Below, piece by piece: positions 7,063 to 9,521 of a stretch of DNA of 9,521 nt. The DNA is from Thiotrichaceae bacterium UBA7359 (GTDB taxonomy: Bacteria > Pseudomonadota > Gammaproteobacteria > Eutrophobiales > Eutrophobiaceae): the NCBI GenBank assembly GCA_905182825.1, contig CAJJDJ010000088.1, positions 1 to 9,521 on the forward strand, read 5' to 3'. Below the pieces are notes generated by a model. It ran no database searches and was not told the DNA's origin. It saw only the letters and a program-made list of their open reading frames with translations. A program made the position numbers and the translations under genes. Each line of letters opens with the position of its first letter. Within the stretch, counting starts at the first letter, position 1.

Positions 7063-8487
7063 ATGCAGAAAAAATCATTTATAGTATTCTTAAGTTTATT
7101 TCTTCTATTTAATTTCAATCTCCTTCATGCACGAGGACTACCTGATTTCGTTGACTTAATAAATAAACACTCTGCAGCTGTTGTGAATATCAGTACGACT
7201 GCAAAAAGTCCTAGAGCTCAGGCGCAACCCTTGCCACCGGGTCATCCTTTGCCAATACCACCCAGCAATAGCCCATTCCACGATTTTTTTAAAAAATATT
7301 TTGATGAAATGCCTGGGAAGCGAGGTCAAACAGATAAATTGTCATCTTTAGGTTCGGGATTTATAGTTGCTCAAGAAGGGTATGTGATAACAAATCATCA
7401 TGTAGTAAAAGATGCCGAAGAAATTATAGTCAGATTAAATGACCGGCGTGAATTTGTTGCAGAATTAATTGGTAGTGATGCAAGGAGTGATATTGCTGTC
7501 TTAAAGATTGAAGCTACTAACTTAGAAACATTAAACTTTGGTGATTCATCAAGTCTCAATGTTGGTGAATGGGTTTTAGCAATTGGTTCACCATTTGGTT
7601 TTGACGCCTCAGTAACGGCTGGAATTATTAGTGCAATTGGTCGTAGCCTTCCGAATGAGAATTATGTGCCGTTTATACAAACCGATGTTGCAATCAATCC
7701 AGGAAATTCAGGCGGACCTTTGTTTAATATGGAGGGAGAAGTTATAGGTGTTAACTCCCAAATATATAGCCGCACGGGAGGTTTCATGGGATTGTCTTTT
7801 GCTGTTCCAGTTAATGTGGTTGAAAGTGTATATAAACAATTAAGAAATAAGGGGCGTGTAACAAGAGGTTGGCTTGGAGTCTTGATTCAAGATGTGACAC
7901 GCGAACTAGCTGAATCTTTTGATATGGATCATCCTCATGGTGCATTGATAGCAAAAATTTTGTCTAATGGACCAGCCGAGAAAGGAGGATTAGAAGTCGG
8001 TGATATTGTCGTGAAATTTAATGGTCAGAAGGTTAGTTTTTCTTCGGATTTGCCTCCATTGGTTGGTTCTACATTGGTAAACACCGTTGTTTCAGTAGAT
8101 ATTATACGTCGCTCTAAATATAAGACTATTCAAGTTAAAATATCAGAGCTTCCTATGGACAATGAAGTTATTGCTGCAAGTCCAAAGGTCATGTCGCATC
8201 CTGACGAAAATGCACTGAATATAATCGCTAAAGATATTACTAAAGATCAAAGAAATAAACTTGATCTAGAGGGCTATGGGGTATGGGTAGAAAAAATGAG
8301 TGATGGACCTGCACAAAAAGCAAGCATCAGAGAAGGAGATATCATTCTCATTTTGAATAATATTAAAATTAAAGATTCATCTCAGCTTTATGAAATCATC
8401 AAGAAATTACCAAAAGGACGCTCAATACCCGTATTAATACAACGACAAGGTGGACCTATTTTCTTAGCTCTTAAGCTTGATGAGTAG
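7063..8487 (+). CDS. degP: Periplasmic serine protease/chaperone DegP (MucD/HtrA family)
   Basis: HtrA-family proteins degrade or refold misfolded envelope proteins. I place the start at ATG 7063, giving 474 residues that begin directly with a signal peptide (MQKKSFIVFLSLFLLFNFNL, likely cleavage after LHA, ~23). A GTG at 7036 is in frame but has no Shine-Dalgarno and would add nine residues before the signal sequence. GGA (7048-7050) lies 12 nt before the ATG, a rather long spacing. The trypsin-like domain has an intact triad: His113 (VITNHHVV), Asp143 (RSDIAV), Ser216 (NPGNSGGP). A Pro-rich loop (~56-69) precedes a DFFKKYFDE segment typical of MucD/DegP. PDZ1 spans ~269-360 (RGWLGVLIQDV, GDIVVKFNGQ) and PDZ2 ~402-473 (GVWVEKMSDGPAQKA, GDIILILNN). 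Two PDZ domains exclude DegS. Its place after rseB recalls Pseudomonas mucD, hence mucD is an equally good name; I infer it belongs to the sigma-E operon. Confidence 0.93.
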   Translation: MQKKSFIVFLSLFLLFNFNLLHARGLPDFVDLINKHSAAVVNISTTAKSPRAQAQPLPPGHPLPIPPSNSPFHDFFKKYFDEMPGKRGQTDKLSSLGSGFIVAQEGYVITNHHVVKDAEEIIVRLNDRREFVAELIGSDARSDIAVLKIEATNLETLNFGDSSSLNVGEWVLAIGSPFGFDASVTAGIISAIGRSLPNENYVPFIQTDVAINPGNSGGPLFNMEGEVIGVNSQIYSRTGGFMGLSFAVPVNVVESVYKQLRNKGRVTRGWLGVLIQDVTRELAESFDMDHPHGALIAKILSNGPAEKGGLEVGDIVVKFNGQKVSFSSDLPPLVGSTLVNTVVSVDIIRRSKYKTIQVKISELPMDNEVIAASPKVMSHPDENALNIIAKDITKDQRNKLDLEGYGVWVEKMSDGPAQKASIREGDIILILNNIKIKDSSQLYEIIKKLPKGRSIPVLIQRQGGPIFLALKLDE

Positions 8488-8519
8488 TACTTAAAGGACT
8501 TTGATGATTTATTCAAAGA

Positions 8520-8594
8520 AAAGTTGTAACTCAGTTTGCAGCTCGTACGCTTATACTTGTAGACGGATACAAAGAAATCTGTCGATACAACTTT
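8520..8594 (+). repeat. Nested inverted repeats in the degP-lepA gap
   Basis: AAAGTTGTA (8520-8528) and TACAACTTT (8586-8594) are perfect 9-nt inverse complements, 57 nt apart. Inside, GACGGAT (8562-8568) can pair with ATCTGTC (8577-8583) with one G-U pair and an 8-nt loop, ending just before the right arm of the outer stem. GATACAA occurs twice (8566-8572 and 8584-8590). As RNA this would fold into a closed, branched element starting about 30 nt after the degP stop. It could be a 3' UTR stability element, a small RNA, or a chance fold in AT-rich DNA. Confidence 0.4.
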
Positions 8595-8613
8595 AAGAAC
8601 AGAGACTCTTAAA
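8592..8613 (+). repeat. Hairpin downstream of degP, possible weak terminator
   Basis: TTTAAGA (8592-8598) pairs with TCTTAAA (8607-8613) around an 8-nt loop. The stem holds only one G-C pair and is followed by an A-run, not a T-run, on the + strand. It overlaps the right arm of the preceding 8520-8594 stem, so the two structures compete. A Rho-independent terminator is therefore unlikely on the + strand, although this is the logical place for the rpoE operon to end. Confidence 0.3.
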
Positions 8614-8663
8614 AAATTGTAAAGATAGAGATTAGTTTTTAAATCTAACATATATTTTCATAA

Positions 8664-8694
8664 TTGATTTATGGTCCGATTAATATCGTATAGA
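8664..8694 (+). promoter_or_regulatory. Candidate promoter for lepA
   Basis: TTGATT (8664-8669) and TATAGA (8689-8694) resemble housekeeping -35 and -10 boxes, but their 19-nt spacing is longer than the preferred 17. The 262-nt gap after degP makes a separate lepA promoter plausible. No better pair was found by eye. Confidence 0.25.
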
Positions 8695-8749
8695 ATCGCG
8701 CGTTTCGAAGATAATCAATTAGTCGATTTCATAATAAGTGACATATTTA

Positions 8750-9521
8750 ATGAAGCATATACGTAATTTTTCAATTATAGCCCATATTGATCATGGTAAA
8801 TCTACTCTTGCAGACAGATTCATACAAATGTGCGGTGCTTTAACAGACCGAGAGATGTCTGCTCAAGTGCTTGACTCTATGGATATTGAGCGCGAGCGTG
8901 GTATTACCATAAAAGCACAAAGCGTCACTTTGTATTACAAATCTAATGATGGTGAGGAATATCAATTTAATATTATTGACACACCCGGCCATGTGGATTT
9001 TAGCTATGAAGTCTCACGTTCATTAGCTGCATGTGAAGGTGCTTTGCTTGTCATAGATGCTGCTCAAGGTGTTGAGGCTCAAAGTGTCGCTACTTGTTTA
9101 AGCGCTATAGACAATAATCTTGAGGTATTGCCCGTATTAAATAAAATAGACCTACCATCAGCAGAACCTGAGCGTGTAATAAATGAAATTGAAGAAATCA
9201 TTGGTATTGATGCACAGGCTGCTTTGCATGTCAGTGCAAAATTAGGAGTAGGAATAAAAGAACTATTAGAGGAATTAGTAATTAAAATTCCACCTCCAAA
9301 AGGTAATGTAGAAGGCCGTCTTAAGGCATTAATCATTGATTCTTGGTTTGATAATTATCTTGGAGTTGTTTCTTTAGTGAGAATAATTGATGGGCAGTTA
9401 GATGTGGGTAAGAAAATCAGAATAATGTCAACCGGGAAAGACTTTCTAGTAGATCAAGTCGGGACATTCACACCGAAACGAAATCTTAAAAAAAATCTTT
9501 ATACCGGTGAAGTAGGCTTTG
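8750..9521 (+). CDS. lepA: Elongation factor 4 LepA (3' partial)
   Basis: LepA (EF4) is a translational GTPase related to EF-G that acts on the ribosome, with reported roles in back-translocation, initiation and ribosome assembly. The window ends inside the gene, leaving 257 complete codons of a protein usually close to 600 residues. The N-terminus MKHIRNFSIIAHIDHGKSTL is nearly identical to the family. All five G motifs are visible: G1 AHIDHGKS (11-18), G2 RGIT (50-53), G3 DTPGH (77-81), G4 NKID (131-134) and G5 SAK (162-164). Domain II starts near residue 188 (GRLKALIIDSWFDNYLGVVS), which is diagnostic for LepA over EF-G or TypA. AAGTGA (8735-8740) lies 9 nt before the ATG as a modest ribosome binding site. 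lepA follows the sigma-E genes in E. coli and other gammaproteobacteria, where lepB comes next, so lepB is expected just beyond the window. Confidence 0.97.
   Translation, partial: MKHIRNFSIIAHIDHGKSTLADRFIQMCGALTDREMSAQVLDSMDIERERGITIKAQSVTLYYKSNDGEEYQFNIIDTPGHVDFSYEVSRSLAACEGALLVIDAAQGVEAQSVATCLSAIDNNLEVLPVLNKIDLPSAEPERVINEIEEIIGIDAQAALHVSAKLGVGIKELLEELVIKIPPPKGNVEGRLKALIIDSWFDNYLGVVSLVRIIDGQLDVGKKIRIMSTGKDFLVDQVGTFTPKRNLKKNLYTGEVGF

Noticed and set aside
8388..8651. 87-codon minus-strand frame over the degP end and the following gap
   Set aside because: Half of it is antisense to PDZ2 of DegP; the remainder is low-complexity Ser/Lys/Tyr-rich AT-rich translation with no clear ribosome binding site.
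8488..8749. tRNA gene in the degP-lepA gap
   Set aside because: The inverted repeats do not form a cloverleaf: no T-loop GTTCAA-like motif, no suitable acceptor stem or anticodon arm spacing.
9079..9336. 85-codon minus-strand frame inside lepA
   Set aside because: Antisense to the highly conserved GTPase domain of LepA.

Overview
The window is AT-rich chromosomal DNA from a gammaproteobacterium. ZipA is a gammaproteobacterial division protein. The zipA-ligA pair and the divergent nadB / rpoE-rseA-rseB block leading to lepA are both arrangements known from that class; in E. coli they lie at two separate chromosomal sites. The order or genus cannot be fixed from the sequence alone. I see no transposase, phage gene, CRISPR array, tRNA or rRNA. 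This is a core housekeeping region, and I found no convincing new system in it.

Layout. On the + strand, positions 2-844 hold a zipA gene that lost its first few codons to the window edge, followed 17 nt later by ligA (862-2877), the NAD-dependent DNA ligase. A 191-nt convergent gap follows. nadB (4664-3069, - strand) encodes L-aspartate oxidase. From a shared 141-nt divergent intergenic region the + strand reads rpoE (4806-5384), rseA (5401-5976), rseB (5983-6960, TTG start) and a degP/mucD-type periplasmic protease gene (7063-8487). After a 262-nt gap containing several inverted repeats comes lepA (8750 to beyond the window end), encoding elongation factor 4.

How the genes work together. 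rpoE, rseA, rseB and degP form an envelope-stress module. Sigma-E is held at the inner membrane by the anti-sigma factor RseA, and RseB binds the periplasmic part of RseA and protects it from proteolysis. The DegP/MucD protease-chaperone handles misfolded envelope proteins. The usual fourth member, rseC/mucC, is absent between rseB and degP. ZipA anchors FtsZ at the membrane. LigA seals nicks in replication and repair and uses NAD, while NadB performs the first step of de novo NAD synthesis. Their convergent adjacency here is probably coincidental.

The points most worth a second look are the missing rseC, the TTG start of rseB directly after a stop codon, the inverted repeats in the degP-lepA gap, the palindrome in the rseB-degP gap, and the lack of an obvious sigma-E autoregulatory promoter before rpoE.
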